The notes under the pieces: generated by a model
Seen by the model: the letters and a program-made list of their open reading frames with translations, nothing else
The model's database searches: none
Told to the model about the DNA's origin: nothing
Part shown: positions 52,186-60,754 of the stretch, in pieces
How positions within the stretch are numbered: the first letter of the stretch is position 1
Layout of the letters: each line of letters begins with the position of its first letter
Source of the DNA: Sorangium cellulosum
GTDB lineage: Bacteria; Myxococcota_A; Polyangia; Polyangiales; Polyangiaceae
Direction of reading: 5' to 3'
Assembly: GCF_004135735.1 (NCBI RefSeq)
Contig: NZ_CP012670.1
Location: forward strand, 6,216,501 to 6,280,500
DNA: 64,000 bases
Program-made: the position numbers and the translations under genes

Positions 52186-53157
52186 TCACTTGCCGAACCA
52201 GTCGATGAATTGCTGGCCGAGCTCGCGGCGCCCCTTGTCGTTGGCGTGGCAACCGTCGCTGTTCTCGTCCGCTGCCAGCGGGCCCAGGCTACCCGGGTAG
52301 ATGACGTTCAGGCTCGGGTCCGCAGCGGCCTCCTTGGCGATGCGGTCCGTCTTGTCCGGACCGCCGTTCCCCGCGAGGAAGCAGCTGTTCGGGTCGTCGT
52401 AGAGGGGCTGACCGGTGATGTAGATGGTGGCGTTGGGGGCGCGCGAGCGCACGTTGGCGAGGATCTGCTTGGCCTCGTCCAACGTGACCATGTTGGAGAA
52501 GATGCACAGCATCACCCAGACGGCTTCCGGTTCGCCGTACTGGCTCATCGCGTTCTCGAACGCACGCCACACGCCGTCGCTGTTGTTGGCCCAGTTCTGG
52601 ACGACCTGCCCGTTGTACTGGCCGATGGGCGGCCACAGCCGTTCTCCGTCGAGCATCTGGTAGCCCTCGGCCACGTTCACCGACATCGAGCAGCCGAGGT
52701 AGCCGAGCGTACGCGCGCCTCCGGTGGACGGCATGAAACCGCCCGAGCCGTCGGTGCCTCCGGTGGACGGCATGAAACCGCCCGAGCCGTCGGTGCCTCC
52801 GGTGCCCGGGGCTCCGCCCGTGCCGGCGGCTCCGCCCGCCCCGGGGGCTCCGCCCGTGCCGGCGGCTCCGCCCGTGCCGGGGGCTCCGCCCGTGCCGGGG
52901 GCTCCGCCCGTGCCGGGGGCTCCACCGCTCGTGGTTCCTCCCGAGCTCGCTTCGCCGGCGCCATTTCCTCCAGCGCCGGCACCTTCAGCCGGGGAGCCAC
53001 CGGTACCAGGATCCGTACCTCCGGTCTCGACTCCGGCGCCTCCCGACTCCGAGCCACCGCCCGGATCGTCCTCTGAACCGCAGGCTCCGAGGCAGAGCAG
53101 GGTGATCCCCAGAGCGCAGCGTGCAACCCATCTGCAGGAAGGAATAAGAGAGTTCAT
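52186..53157 (-). CDS. SGNH-hydrolase-like lipoprotein with Gly/Thr-rich linker
   Basis: Predicted exported esterase-like protein, about 323 residues. A lipobox LGAC (Cys26) is followed by some 115 residues of GGAPGTGGAPGTGG and GGTDGSGGFMPSTG repeats, a flexible surface tether encoded by minisatellite DNA (52720-52930). The folded part (about 140-323) has YLGCSMSVN in the place of the SGNH block I (usually GDSxT/S), AVWVMLCIFSNMVTLDEAK, TIYITGQPLYD with Gly for block III, and DENSDGCHANDKGRRELG matching the Asp-x-x-His block V. So a Ser-His-Asp hydrolase is likely but block I is atypical. Start ATG 53157 or GTG 53166. Confidence 0.68.
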   Translation of the reverse strand: MNSLIPSCRWVARCALGITLLCLGACGSEDDPGGGSESGGAGVETGGTDPGTGGSPAEGAGAGGNGAGEASSGGTTSGGAPGTGGAPGTGGAPGTGGAAGTGGAPGAGGAAGTGGAPGTGGTDGSGGFMPSTGGTDGSGGFMPSTGGARTLGYLGCSMSVNVAEGYQMLDGERLWPPIGQYNGQVVQNWANNSDGVWRAFENAMSQYGEPEAVWVMLCIFSNMVTLDEAKQILANVRSRAPNATIYITGQPLYDDPNSCFLAGNGGPDKTDRIAKEAAADPSLNVIYPGSLGPLAADENSDGCHANDKGRRELGQQFIDWFGK

Positions 53158-53603
53158 CTTTGGCACTTTCGTGTGACAGGGGCAGCGATTGGTCAGGACC
53201 GCGCGAGGCTCTCCGCTCCGCCATCGGTCACCCCCGTTCTACTGTCCGTGCAAACCGTGGGTAGCTGGTGAGATCGTCGCTGCCCCCCATGGACAAATTT
53301 GTCATCCCCCTCAGCGGACGAATCAGCGCGTTTTTTTCCCGGCATTCCCCGAGGAACGCGCCGCTGGCCGCCGCTGGCGGAGGGCGAGCGGGGGGCTCGC
53401 AGTGATCGTCAGGGATCCGGTGTCCGCCGGGGAGCTTGGCGTCGTTGGCGCCATGGCGGTTCTTCTGCTGATCCGGGGCAACTTCCCGCAGGAGTGGTAG
53501 GGCGACGAGGACCAACGACGCGATGCGCCCCCCCCTCGGCCGCCTGGCGACGGGAGGCCTCGAGTCAAGGAGACACGCAAGGCCGCCCCGGAGCGCGCTC
53601 CGC
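53158..53603. other. Intergenic region
   Basis: A 446-base gap between two minus-strand genes, upstream of the SGNH-like gene. It includes ACAAATTTGTC (53293-53303), a short AT-rich palindrome that could be an operator, and a run of seven Ts at 53331-53337 without a stem. No coding frame is convincing. Confidence 0.4.
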
Positions 53604-54059
53604 TCACCCGCGCTTGCGCGCCCCGCGCTCGAGCTCCTGGTACATCCGCACCTTCTTCTCGATGATCTCGAGGTGCGCCTCCTGCTCCGCGAGCTTCGCC
53701 GCCACCTCGTCGCGGTGCGCCTCGAGCAGCGCGCGCCGCTCGGAGATCGTGTCGTCCCCTCTCCGCACGAGCGCCGCATAGGCGAGCATGCGCCGGATCG
53801 GCATCCCCGTCGCGTGCAGCTTGCGCAGGAACTCGACCCACCGCACGTCGTCCGGGCCGTAGCGACGGTGACCGCTCCGCGCCCGCGACACCGGCCGGAT
53901 GAGCCCGATGCGCTCGTAGTAGCGGAGCGTGTGCGCGCTCGTCCCGGTCGCGGCGGCGACCGCCGCGATCGTCCATGCCGCGGCCGCCTCGGGGCGCGGC
54001 CCGGAGGCGCGCGGCGAGCGCGGCGCGCCCCCGAGGGGCGAGCGTGCCGCGGTCCTCAC
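53604..54059 (-). CDS. MerR-family transcriptional regulator
   Basis: Predicted DNA-bending activator/repressor, about 151 residues. The N-terminal winged helix is typical (WTIAAVAAATGTSAHTLRYYERIGLI, GHRRYGPDDVRWVEFLRKL), followed by GMPIRRMLAYAALVRRGDD and a long dimerisation helix. There are no Cys metal ligands, so it probably senses an organic ligand or acts as in the YhdM/soluble MerR group. The start GTG 54059 overlaps the upstream aldo/keto reductase stop as GTGA, so it is translated with it; the first 35 or so residues before WTIAA are Arg/Pro-rich and may be spurious. It probably regulates its own operon. Confidence 0.85.
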   Translation of the reverse strand: MRTAARSPLGGAPRSPRASGPRPEAAAAWTIAAVAAATGTSAHTLRYYERIGLIRPVSRARSGHRRYGPDDVRWVEFLRKLHATGMPIRRMLAYAALVRRGDDTISERRALLEAHRDEVAAKLAEQEAHLEIIEKKVRMYQELERGARKRG

Positions 54060-55039
54060 CGGTTCACGAGCCCCATGACGGCCTCCGGATAGCGCAGGCC
54101 GGCGGCCGCGCCCTTCGGCATCACCGCGTCGAGCCGCGCGAGATCGCCCGCGGAGAGCGCGATCGCCTCCGCGGCGACGTTCTCCTCGAGGTAGCTCCGG
54201 CGCTTGGTGCCGGGGATCGGGACGATGAAATCCCCCTGCGCGAGCACCCACGCGAGCGCGAGCTGCGACGCCTTCACGCCCCTCTCCCGCGCGAGCTCCT
54301 CCACCTTCGCGACCAGATCGAGGTTCTTCTGGAAATTCTCGCCCTGGAAGCGCGGCGACGTGCGGCGGTAGTCGTCCGGCGCGAGATCCTCGAAGCGCTT
54401 GATCTGGCCCGTGAGGAAGCCGCGGCCGAGCGGGCTGTAGGCGAGGAAGCCGACGCCGAGCTCGCGGCAGGTGGAAAGCACCTCGTCCTCCGGATCGCGC
54501 GTCCAGAGCGAGTACTCGGTCTGCACCGACGCGAGCGGGTGCACGGCGTGGGCGCGACGGAGCGTCGCCGCGCTCGCCTCCGAGAGGCCGATCGCGCGCA
54601 CCTTGCCGGCCTTCACGAGATCCGCCATGGCGCCGACGCTCTCCTCGATGGGCGTCCTCGGGTCGACGCGGTGGAGCTGGTAGAGGTCGATGACGTCGAC
54701 GCGGAGCCGCCTGAGGCTCGCGTCACAGGCGGCGCGGATGTACCCCGGAGAGCCGTCGACGCCGCGGATCGCGCGATCCTTCGGATCGCGGACGATGCCG
54801 CACTTGGTCGCGAGGACGACGCGATCGCGGCGGCCCTCGATGGCGCGGCCGACGAGCTCCTCGTTCGTGAACGGACCGTACATGTCCGCCGTGTCGAGCA
54901 GCGTGACGCCGAGCTCGAGGGCGCGGTGGATCGTGGCGATCGACTCGGCCTCGTCGCGGGGGCCGTAGAAGTCGCTCATGCCCATGCAGCCGAGGCCGAT
55001 GGCAGAGACCTTCAGGGGACCGAGCGTGCGCGTGTGCAT
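54056..55039 (-). CDS. Aldo/keto reductase (AKR13-like)
   Basis: Predicted NADPH-dependent aldehyde/ketone reductase, 327 residues. The catalytic residues are Asp49, Tyr54 (LLDTADMYG), Lys79 (ATKCG) and His123 (LYQLHRVDP). IGLGCMGMSDFYGP and IPGTKRRSYLEENV are hallmarks of the YakC/AKR13 group. ATG 55039 has AGGAGCCCACC upstream. It is followed by a MerR regulator with a four-base overlap, an arrangement common for inducible detoxification reductases. The two aldo/keto reductases in the window (this and 10192-11175) are only distantly similar. Confidence 0.92.
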   Translation of the reverse strand: MHTRTLGPLKVSAIGLGCMGMSDFYGPRDEAESIATIHRALELGVTLLDTADMYGPFTNEELVGRAIEGRRDRVVLATKCGIVRDPKDRAIRGVDGSPGYIRAACDASLRRLRVDVIDLYQLHRVDPRTPIEESVGAMADLVKAGKVRAIGLSEASAATLRRAHAVHPLASVQTEYSLWTRDPEDEVLSTCRELGVGFLAYSPLGRGFLTGQIKRFEDLAPDDYRRTSPRFQGENFQKNLDLVAKVEELARERGVKASQLALAWVLAQGDFIVPIPGTKRRSYLEENVAAEAIALSAGDLARLDAVMPKGAAAGLRYPEAVMGLVNR

Positions 55040-55188
55040 GGTGGGCTCCTCCTCGCCGCGGAGATCGCCCGCGGCGACGCTGTTGACGAACGCCACCGTA
55101 GGAGTTCGAGCGCGCTCGAAGTCAAGGGGAGGATGCACCTCCGCGCGGGCGGCCGCGATTCGTCGCGCGCGGCAGGCCCGCGCCGCGC

Positions 55189-55644
55189 TCAGGCCTGCTT
55201 CACGGCCGTGAACGGATCCACGTACGGAGCGGCCCCGATCTGCTCCCACGTGTCGTGGAGCCCGTCGTGGTACGTGACCGGCACCCCGGTGAGGTCCGCG
55301 CCGTCGAGGCAGTTCAGGTTCACGGAGTAGAACTCCCCGCCGAGCTCCGGGATGTCCCCGTGCCCGAAGACGCGGATGCCACAGGCGTTGCAGAAATGGG
55401 CATGGCCGGCCCCGGTCCGCGAGAAGTCGCCGAGGACCTCCTGGCCGGCGACGAGGCGGAAGGCGCCCGGCCTCACCAGGACGCCCCACCACGCGGTCTT
55501 CTTGCAGATGGTGCAGTTGCACCGGGTCGTCCCCTCGCTCGGGTCGAAGTCGGCCTCGATGCGCAGGGCGCCGCAGTGGCAGCTTCCCCGGTAGGTCCGG
55601 ACACCAGAGGTCATCGTCGTTTGCGCGGAGGCGGTGTTGGTCAT
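55189..55644 (-). CDS. GFA-family (glutathione-dependent formaldehyde-activating-like) zinc protein
   Basis: Predicted small zinc enzyme, 151 residues. Cysteines fit the GFA fold: GSCHCGALRIE, RCNCTICKKTAWW and FCNACGIRVFG give two zinc sites. FSRTGAGHAHFCNACG is the most conserved segment of the family. Members are named after glutathione-dependent formaldehyde-activating enzyme, but most, including this one, have unproved activity. It is divergent from the WYL regulator across 113 bases and is the obvious regulatory target. The start ATG 55644 may be ten residues too early. Confidence 0.88.
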   Translation of the reverse strand: MTNTASAQTTMTSGVRTYRGSCHCGALRIEADFDPSEGTTRCNCTICKKTAWWGVLVRPGAFRLVAGQEVLGDFSRTGAGHAHFCNACGIRVFGHGDIPELGGEFYSVNLNCLDGADLTGVPVTYHDGLHDTWEQIGAAPYVDPFTAVKQA

Positions 55645-55757
55645 GGGCGGATGCTCCAGGGATGGGGGCGGGCGCGCTCGGGCGCCTCGCCCGTGGGATG
55701 AGGGGAAGCTACGATGGGTCGCGGACAGATCCGGTCCTCGATGGAGACGAGCCGCAC

Positions 55758-56783
55758 GTGATCCAGACCTCCGCGCGCCTGCTGAAGCTCCTGTCGCTGC
55801 TCCAGTCCCGGCGCTTCTGGACGGGCGGGGAGCTCGCCCGCGCGCTCGAGGTCACCGAGCGCAGCGTCCGGCGCGACGTGGACCGGCTCCGGAGCCTCGG
55901 GTACCCGGTGCACGCGACCACCGGCGTCGGCGGCGGATACCAGCTCGGCGCCGGCAAGGAGCTGCCGCCGCTGCCGCTCGAGGACGACGAGGCGGTCGCC
56001 GTCGCCGTGGGGCTGCGCGCCGCGGCGACCGGGCCCGTGCGGGGGCTGGAGGAGGCGTCGGTCCGCGCGCTCGGCAAGCTCACGCAGGTGCTCCCCAAGC
56101 GGCTCCGGCGCAAGGTGAGCGCGCTCGACGCCGTGAGCGTGCGGCTCGGCGACGCGGGGCCCACCCTCGACGCGGACGCGCTGGCCACGATCGCGAACGC
56201 GTGCCGCGACGCCGAGGTGCTCTGCTTCGAGTACAGCAGCCGGAAGGACGCGGCGAGCGCGCGCCGCGTCGAGCCGTACCGGCTCGTGCACACGAGCTAC
56301 CGCTGGTACCTGCTCGCGTACGACCTCGACCGGGGGGCCTGGCGGACGTTCCGCGTCGATCGCATCCACGGGAAGCCGAGGGCCGGGCGCCGCTTCACGG
56401 CGCGCCCGCTGCCCTCCGACGACGTGGCCGCCTACGTGGCGCGGGCGGTCTCGCCGGAGGCGTACCGAAAGCGCGCGCGCGCGACGGTGCACGGCCCCGC
56501 GCACGCCGTCTCGGCGCGGCTGACCTGGGGGGCCTGGCAGGTCGAGGCGCTCTCGCCGGACCGCTGCGCGGTCTCCTCCGGCGGCGCGAGCCTCGAGGAG
56601 CTCGCGTTCCAGCTCGGGTTCGTCGGGTTCGACTTCGAGGTGCACGAGCCCGCGGAGCTCGTCGAGCACATCCGCCGCCTGGCCGAGCGCTTCACCCGGG
56701 CGTCCGCGGCCCATCGCGAGGCGCAGCGCGCGGAGCGCCCTCCGGAGCGCGCCCCCGCCGTCACGCGAGGAGATCGGGCTTGA
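55758..56783 (+). CDS. WYL-domain HTH transcriptional regulator
   Basis: Predicted DeoR-like regulator, 341 residues. The N-terminal winged helix (about 1-60) shows LLSLLQSRRFWTGGELARALEVTERSVRRDVDRLRSLGYPV. The WYL domain (about 135-210) has VEPYRLVHTSYRWYLLAYDLDRGAWRTFRVDRI, with the WYL and R-x-FRVDRI segments that bind ligands in this class. The C-terminal WCX-like extension follows. GTG 55758 follows GGAGACGA at nine-base spacing; an upstream in-frame ATG at 55662 would overlap the promoter region. It faces the GFA gene. The final 20 residues are Arg/Glu/Pro low complexity. Confidence 0.88.
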   Translation: MIQTSARLLKLLSLLQSRRFWTGGELARALEVTERSVRRDVDRLRSLGYPVHATTGVGGGYQLGAGKELPPLPLEDDEAVAVAVGLRAAATGPVRGLEEASVRALGKLTQVLPKRLRRKVSALDAVSVRLGDAGPTLDADALATIANACRDAEVLCFEYSSRKDAASARRVEPYRLVHTSYRWYLLAYDLDRGAWRTFRVDRIHGKPRAGRRFTARPLPSDDVAAYVARAVSPEAYRKRARATVHGPAHAVSARLTWGAWQVEALSPDRCAVSSGGASLEELAFQLGFVGFDFEVHEPAELVEHIRRLAERFTRASAAHREAQRAERPPERAPAVTRGDRA

Positions 56784-56901
56784 GGAGGAGCGCCACCGCG
56801 AGGCCCAGCACGGCGACGCCGCTCGCGAGCTCGAGCACCCGGCCGCCGCGCTCGGTCGGCTCGTGGTGGCCCAGGGGGGCTGCTTGTGAGCGGAGACCCA
56901 T
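56761..56901 (-). pseudogene. Possible C-terminal remnant of a membrane protein
   Basis: A minus-strand frame of 46 codons ends ERGGRVLELASGVAVLGLAVALLLKP-type hydrophobic sequence, like the last helix of a transporter. It overlaps the end of the WYL gene by 23 bases and starts exactly opposite the next gene. No full gene precedes it. I list it because it borders a region of other gene fragments; it may also be chance. Confidence 0.2.
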
Positions 56902-58723
56902 GAGCTGGTTGCGGGGGATTGCGGGGGCGGGGCTGTGGCTCGCGATCGGCGGGGCGGGGTGCGAGGACCAGCACATCGTGATCGGCACGCTCGCGCGGGG
57001 GCACGACGGGGGCGTCGCGGGCGCGCCAGAGCGGCCGAGGTTCGAGGCGCCGACGGCGATGACGGAGCTCAACAGCAGCGCAAGGGAAGAGGACCCGACC
57101 CTCACGGACGATCTGCTCGAGATCTATTTCATGTCCTCTGGCGGCGACCTCGACGACCGCGGGCCTCCTCGTGCTGCTGGCGGCCGGAGACGCGCGCGCG
57201 GCGGAGCACTAGGGAGCTGGATGCACCTTCGAGGGCTCGAGATCGGCAACGCCAAGGTGGGCAGGAGCGGCGACCACTCGTACTCGCTGCTCCGCACCAA
57301 GGGCTCCAGCAACAACATCTTCGAGCTGCTCCACCTCCATCATGCCTTCGGGCCCGGGCTGTTCATCGATGGAGGCGAAGGCGGCAACCTGGTCCTCAAC
57401 TGCGATTCGCACGACAACTACGACCAGAACGGCAGCCAGGGCGACGGCCAGAACGGAGACGGCTTCGGGGTCCATTACCAGAGGACGGGTCCCAGCACGA
57501 TCATCCGGGGATGCCGCGCGTGGAACAACTCGGACGATGGCTACGACCACATCTCGCAGGAGGTGCCGGTCATCACCGAGGGCAGCTTCGCCATGTCGAA
57601 CGGTCGTGGCAGCGACGGCAACGGCAACGGGTTCAAGGTCGGCAGCAGCAAGACGGGCATCCGGCACATCGTGCGCAACGACGTGGCCTGGAAGAACAAG
57701 GCCGCGGGCTTCTACGCGAACCATTCGTCGGGCGGCAACACCTGGCTCAACAACACCGCGTACGACAACAGAACCCAATACAACATGCTGGCGAGCCCGC
57801 CCGACGATAGCAGCCAGACGATCATCCTGACCGGAGCGCTCGCGCACGTCATGCGGAACAACGTCGGCTTCCCGAACAAGAACTCGAACATGGGGGGCGT
57901 CGACACCGCGTTCAACACCTGGGACCTGAACATCACGGAGACGAGCTCGGCCTTCGAGAGCACGTCCGACGCCGGTTGCACCGGCCCCCGCGAGGCCGAC
58001 GGCAGCATGCCCTCCGCGTGCGTGTTCATGAAGCTCACGACCGAAAGCGCTTTGATCGACAAGGGCACGGACGTGGGGCTCCCGTTCGTCGGCGCGGCGC
58101 CGGACCTCGGAGCGTACGAGCTCGGCGCCGAGCCGACCGCAGGAGCGGGCGGCGGCGCCGCCGGCGGCTCGGGCACCGCTGGCGGCGGCATGGGCGGCAC
58201 GGCAGCCCATGGAAGCGGTGGCGACGGGCCCGGTGGCCCGGTCGGCACCAGCGGTGGAATGGGCGCAGCGGGTGACGCTGGCCAGGGTGGCGCTCCGGGT
58301 ACCGGCGGCTCCCCGGAAACCGGCGGCGAAACGGGCAGCGCCGACGGCGAGACGGGAGGTCGCGCCGGAGGCGCAGCGACCTCGGAGGACGACAGCGCCG
58401 CGGCGGGTCGCGCTTGCGCCGTCGCGTCCGACGACGCCACCGCCGGCACCGGCGGGTTCGCGCTGCTCGCGCTTGCCGCCGCGCTCGCCGCGCGCGCTCT
58501 CCGATCGCGGCCGCGACACACGCCGTGGTCGTCCTCCTGTCGATCCTCGTCTTCGCCCCGCTCGTGGCCTACGTCCCCATGGCGTCGCTGGCGGCCCTGC
58601 TGCTCCTCGTCGCGTGGAACATCTCGCTCTGCTCTCGCCGGACACCTCTGCGGCCTCTGCGCGCGCCGCGCGGCGCGCTACTTCAGCACGTCGCTCAGCC
58701 GGGCCGCCTGCGTCGCCAGGTAG
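56900..58723 (+). pseudogene. Chimeric frame: PD40-type lipoprotein start joined to a PL9 pectate-lyase-like body with sorting tail
   Basis: One open frame contains unrelated pieces. Residues 1-85 are a lipoprotein leader (GGAGC, Cys21) plus TAMTELNSSAREEDPTLTDD, the opening of WD40-like PD40 proteins, cut off after the first strand. About 20 residues of Arg/Gly junk follow; another frame of that DNA ends in a stop codon. From about residue 107 (WMHLRGLEIGNAKVGRSGD) it reads as a right-handed beta-helix like polysaccharide lyase family 9 (NCDSHDNYDQNG, GDGFGVHYQ, GCRAWNNSDDGYDHI), but without the enzyme's N-terminal third. A Gly-rich linker and a Cys plus hydrophobic plus Arg tail (GRACAVASD, FALLALAAALAARALRSR), resembling a MYXO-CTERM-like signal, come next. 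The last 70 codons are antisense/junk. ATG 57221 after AGGGAG could reinitiate the lyase part. Confidence 0.6.
58501..58632 (+). pseudogene. Fragment of a SulP-family anion transporter
   Basis: In the plus frame starting at 58501, 44 codons read PIAAATHAVVVLLSILVFAP, then LVAYVPMASLAALLLLVAWNIS. This is the conserved late-helix region of SulP permeases (TP-x-A-x-x-HA...FAPL-x-x-IP-x-A-x-LA-x-LL-x-VAWNM). Nothing else of the roughly 500-residue transporter is present on either side. It abuts the sorting tail of the preceding chimeric frame. Confidence 0.55.
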
Positions 58724-59940
58724 CTCTGCTCCGGGATGCTCGTCGTGCGGCTGGCCGCGCGCCTGTAGTGCGCGATCGCCGCCTCGCGATCGCCGGCCCG
58801 CTCCAGGAGGTGTGCGCGGGCGGCGTCGAGGCGGTGATGACCCGAGAGGCGCGCGCCCGCGTCGAGCGCGTTCAGCAGATCGAGCCCCGCCCGAGGGCCG
58901 TGCACCATGGCGGTCGCGATCGCGTGGCTGAGCGCCACCATCGGGTTGTCGGACATCCGCATCAGCACGCCGTACAGCGCCAGGATCTGCGGCCAGTCCG
59001 TGTCCTCGGCCCGCGCTGCCTCGTCGTGCACCGCCGCGATCGCGGCTTGCAGCTGGTAGGCGCCGATCGAGCCCCTCGACAGCGCCGCCGTGACGAGCGC
59101 GATGCCCTCGGCGATCGCGCGCTGATCCCACAGGCCCCGATCCTGCTCCGCGAGCGGGATCAGCTCGCCCAGAGGCCCGGTCCGCGCCGCGCGCCGCGCG
59201 TCGGTCAGGAGCATGAGCGCGAGGAGGCCCGCGACCTCGCCGTCGTCCGGGAGGAGCGCGTGCACGGCGCGCGTCAGGCGGATCGCCTCGCCCGAGAGAT
59301 CGTCGCGGTGCAGCGCGGGGCCGGAGCTCGAGGTGTAACCCTCGTTGAAGATCAGGTAGAGCACGTGCAGGACGGCGCCGAGGCGCTCCGCGCGCGCCTC
59401 GGGCGTCGGCCGCTCGAACGGCACGCCGGACGCCTTGATGCTCTGCTTCGCCCGGCTGATCCGCTGCGCCATGGTCGCCTCCGGGACCAGGAACGCCCTT
59501 GCGATCTCGGCCGTCGTCAGGCCGCCGACGGCGCGCAGGGTCAGCGCGATCGCGGACGGCGTGGACAGCGCGGGGTGGCAGCACATGAACAGCAAGGTGA
59601 GCGTGTCGTCCTCGAGCGCCGCCTCGTCGCTGTCGGCGGCGAGGGCGATCTGCAGCTCGGGCGGCACGAGGCTGACCACGATCGTCTCGCGGCGGCGGCG
59701 CGCCGCCTCGCTCCGGACGTGATCGGCGATGCGCCGCGACGCCACGTGGATCAGCCAGGCGCGCGGCTCGTCGGGCACGCCCTCGCGGGGCCACTGCGTG
59801 GCCGCCGCGATCAGCGCCTCCTGGACCGCGTCCTCCGCGGCGCCGAAATCTCGGAATCGCCGCATGACGGCGCCGAGCACCTGCGGCGCGAGATCGCGCA
59901 GCAGGCGCTCGGCCGTGGCGCCCTGGGACGGAGAGGTCAC
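58678..59940 (-). CDS. ECF42-type RNA polymerase sigma factor with C-terminal TPR-like domain
   Basis: Predicted sigma factor, 420 residues. The sigma-2 region (FGAAEDAVQEALIAAATQWP, DEPRAWLIHVASRRIADH) and sigma-4 helix-turn-helix (LTTAEIARAFLVPEATMAQRISRAKQ) are followed by a 200-residue helical extension (RLGAVLHVLYLIFNEGYTSSSG, HHRLDAARAHLLERAGDREAA) characteristic of the ECF42 group, which lacks an anti-sigma and uses this domain for control. Its GTG start shares one base with the TAG stop of the upstream YCII gene (TAGTG). This YCII/DGPF neighbour is the known partner of ECF42 factors. The stop abuts a region of pseudogene debris. Confidence 0.92.
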   Translation of the reverse strand: MTSPSQGATAERLLRDLAPQVLGAVMRRFRDFGAAEDAVQEALIAAATQWPREGVPDEPRAWLIHVASRRIADHVRSEAARRRRETIVVSLVPPELQIALAADSDEAALEDDTLTLLFMCCHPALSTPSAIALTLRAVGGLTTAEIARAFLVPEATMAQRISRAKQSIKASGVPFERPTPEARAERLGAVLHVLYLIFNEGYTSSSGPALHRDDLSGEAIRLTRAVHALLPDDGEVAGLLALMLLTDARRAARTGPLGELIPLAEQDRGLWDQRAIAEGIALVTAALSRGSIGAYQLQAAIAAVHDEAARAEDTDWPQILALYGVLMRMSDNPMVALSHAIATAMVHGPRAGLDLLNALDAGARLSGHHRLDAARAHLLERAGDREAAIAHYRRAASRTTSIPEQSYLATQAARLSDVLK

Positions 59941-60332
59941 TAGAGATCGCTGGGCGGCGCGCTCATCACCTCTCGCACCTCGATCCCCATGTTGAGCGGC
60001 GCGCCGCCGGGGCCGGGCGCGGCGGACGCCTGCGCGGCGATCTCGTACGCGCGCTCGGGGCTCTCGACGTCCACGATCCAGTACCCGGCGAGGAACTCCT
60101 TGGTCTCCGGGAACACCCCGTCGGTGATCGGCGCGCCGTCCTTGCCAGCGCGCACGAGCTTGGCCTGATCGGGCCCCGCCAGGCCCTCGGCCGCCACGAG
60201 CTCGCCCGACGCGCTGAGCTTCCTGTGGAAGCTCTTCATGAACGCGATGTGCGCCTGGAAGTCCTTCTGCTGCCAGTTGGCGACCTGGTACGGCCCCCCG
60301 CACGGGGTGTTCATCATCAGGATGTACTTCAT
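59940..60332 (-). CDS. YCII/DGPF-domain protein partner of the ECF42 sigma factor
   Basis: Predicted small cytosolic protein, 130 residues. MKYILMMNTP opens the dimeric alpha-beta barrel fold. Related signature parts are ELVAAEGLAGPDQAKLVRAG, ITDGVFPETKEFLAGYWIVDVESPERAYEIAAQ and the final IEVREVM. ATG 60332 follows AAGGAGCCGATC, the best ribosome site in the area. YCII/DGPF proteins are the regular targets and neighbours of ECF42 sigma factors, and in Streptomyces the pair has been linked to stress responses. It overlaps the sigma gene by one base. Activity is unknown. Confidence 0.88.
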   Translation of the reverse strand: MKYILMMNTPCGGPYQVANWQQKDFQAHIAFMKSFHRKLSASGELVAAEGLAGPDQAKLVRAGKDGAPITDGVFPETKEFLAGYWIVDVESPERAYEIAAQASAAPGPGGAPLNMGIEVREVMSAPPSDL

Positions 60333-60754
60333 GATCGGCTCCTTCTCTTCGCTGTCGCTCCGGGATCGGGCGCGCGTTCGTGGGGTTGTCGGAGCCGAGG
60401 GCGGATCCTCGACATCCCGGGCGACGATAGCGAAGAAATCCGAACCCCGATACAAGGGACGGCCGCGCGTGGGTGTAGGTACACGTGCGGCGCCCACGGA
60501 AGCGCTCGGGCGTGGTGATTCCGGGCGTCGCCGGCCGTCGGGATCGGTGAGGCGCGCGCCGGCGGATCGCCCGCCCTGCGAGTCGACTCTTTCGATCCCG
60601 CGCACGCCTGTACAGCGGCCGCTCGCCGGGATCATCCTGGTCGCGGGTCGAGCGGAGCTCTCCGCCGAGCCCGCGGCGCAGAGGCCGTGTCGGAGGGATG
60701 GCCGCCTCCGGCGCAGGCAGACCTCGAGCTCGAGCGCTCACCACGCACGCGGGA
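60333..60754. other. Promoter region of the ECF42 operon and gap to the xylanase gene
   Basis: A 422-base stretch. The first 130 bases upstream of the YCII gene should contain its promoter, possibly an autoregulated ECF42 one, but no consensus is certain. A single copy of the GCCTCCGGCGCAGGCAG repeat lies at about 60705-60721. No gene is visible. Confidence 0.4.

Noticed and set aside
53331..53337. Run of seven Ts considered as an intrinsic terminator
   Set aside because: No stable stem precedes it on the plus strand and no plus-strand gene ends nearby.
56761..56901. Treating the minus-strand 46-codon frame as an intact small membrane gene
   Set aside because: It overlaps the WYL gene end, lacks a ribosome site and its start faces another gene; listed only as a possible remnant.
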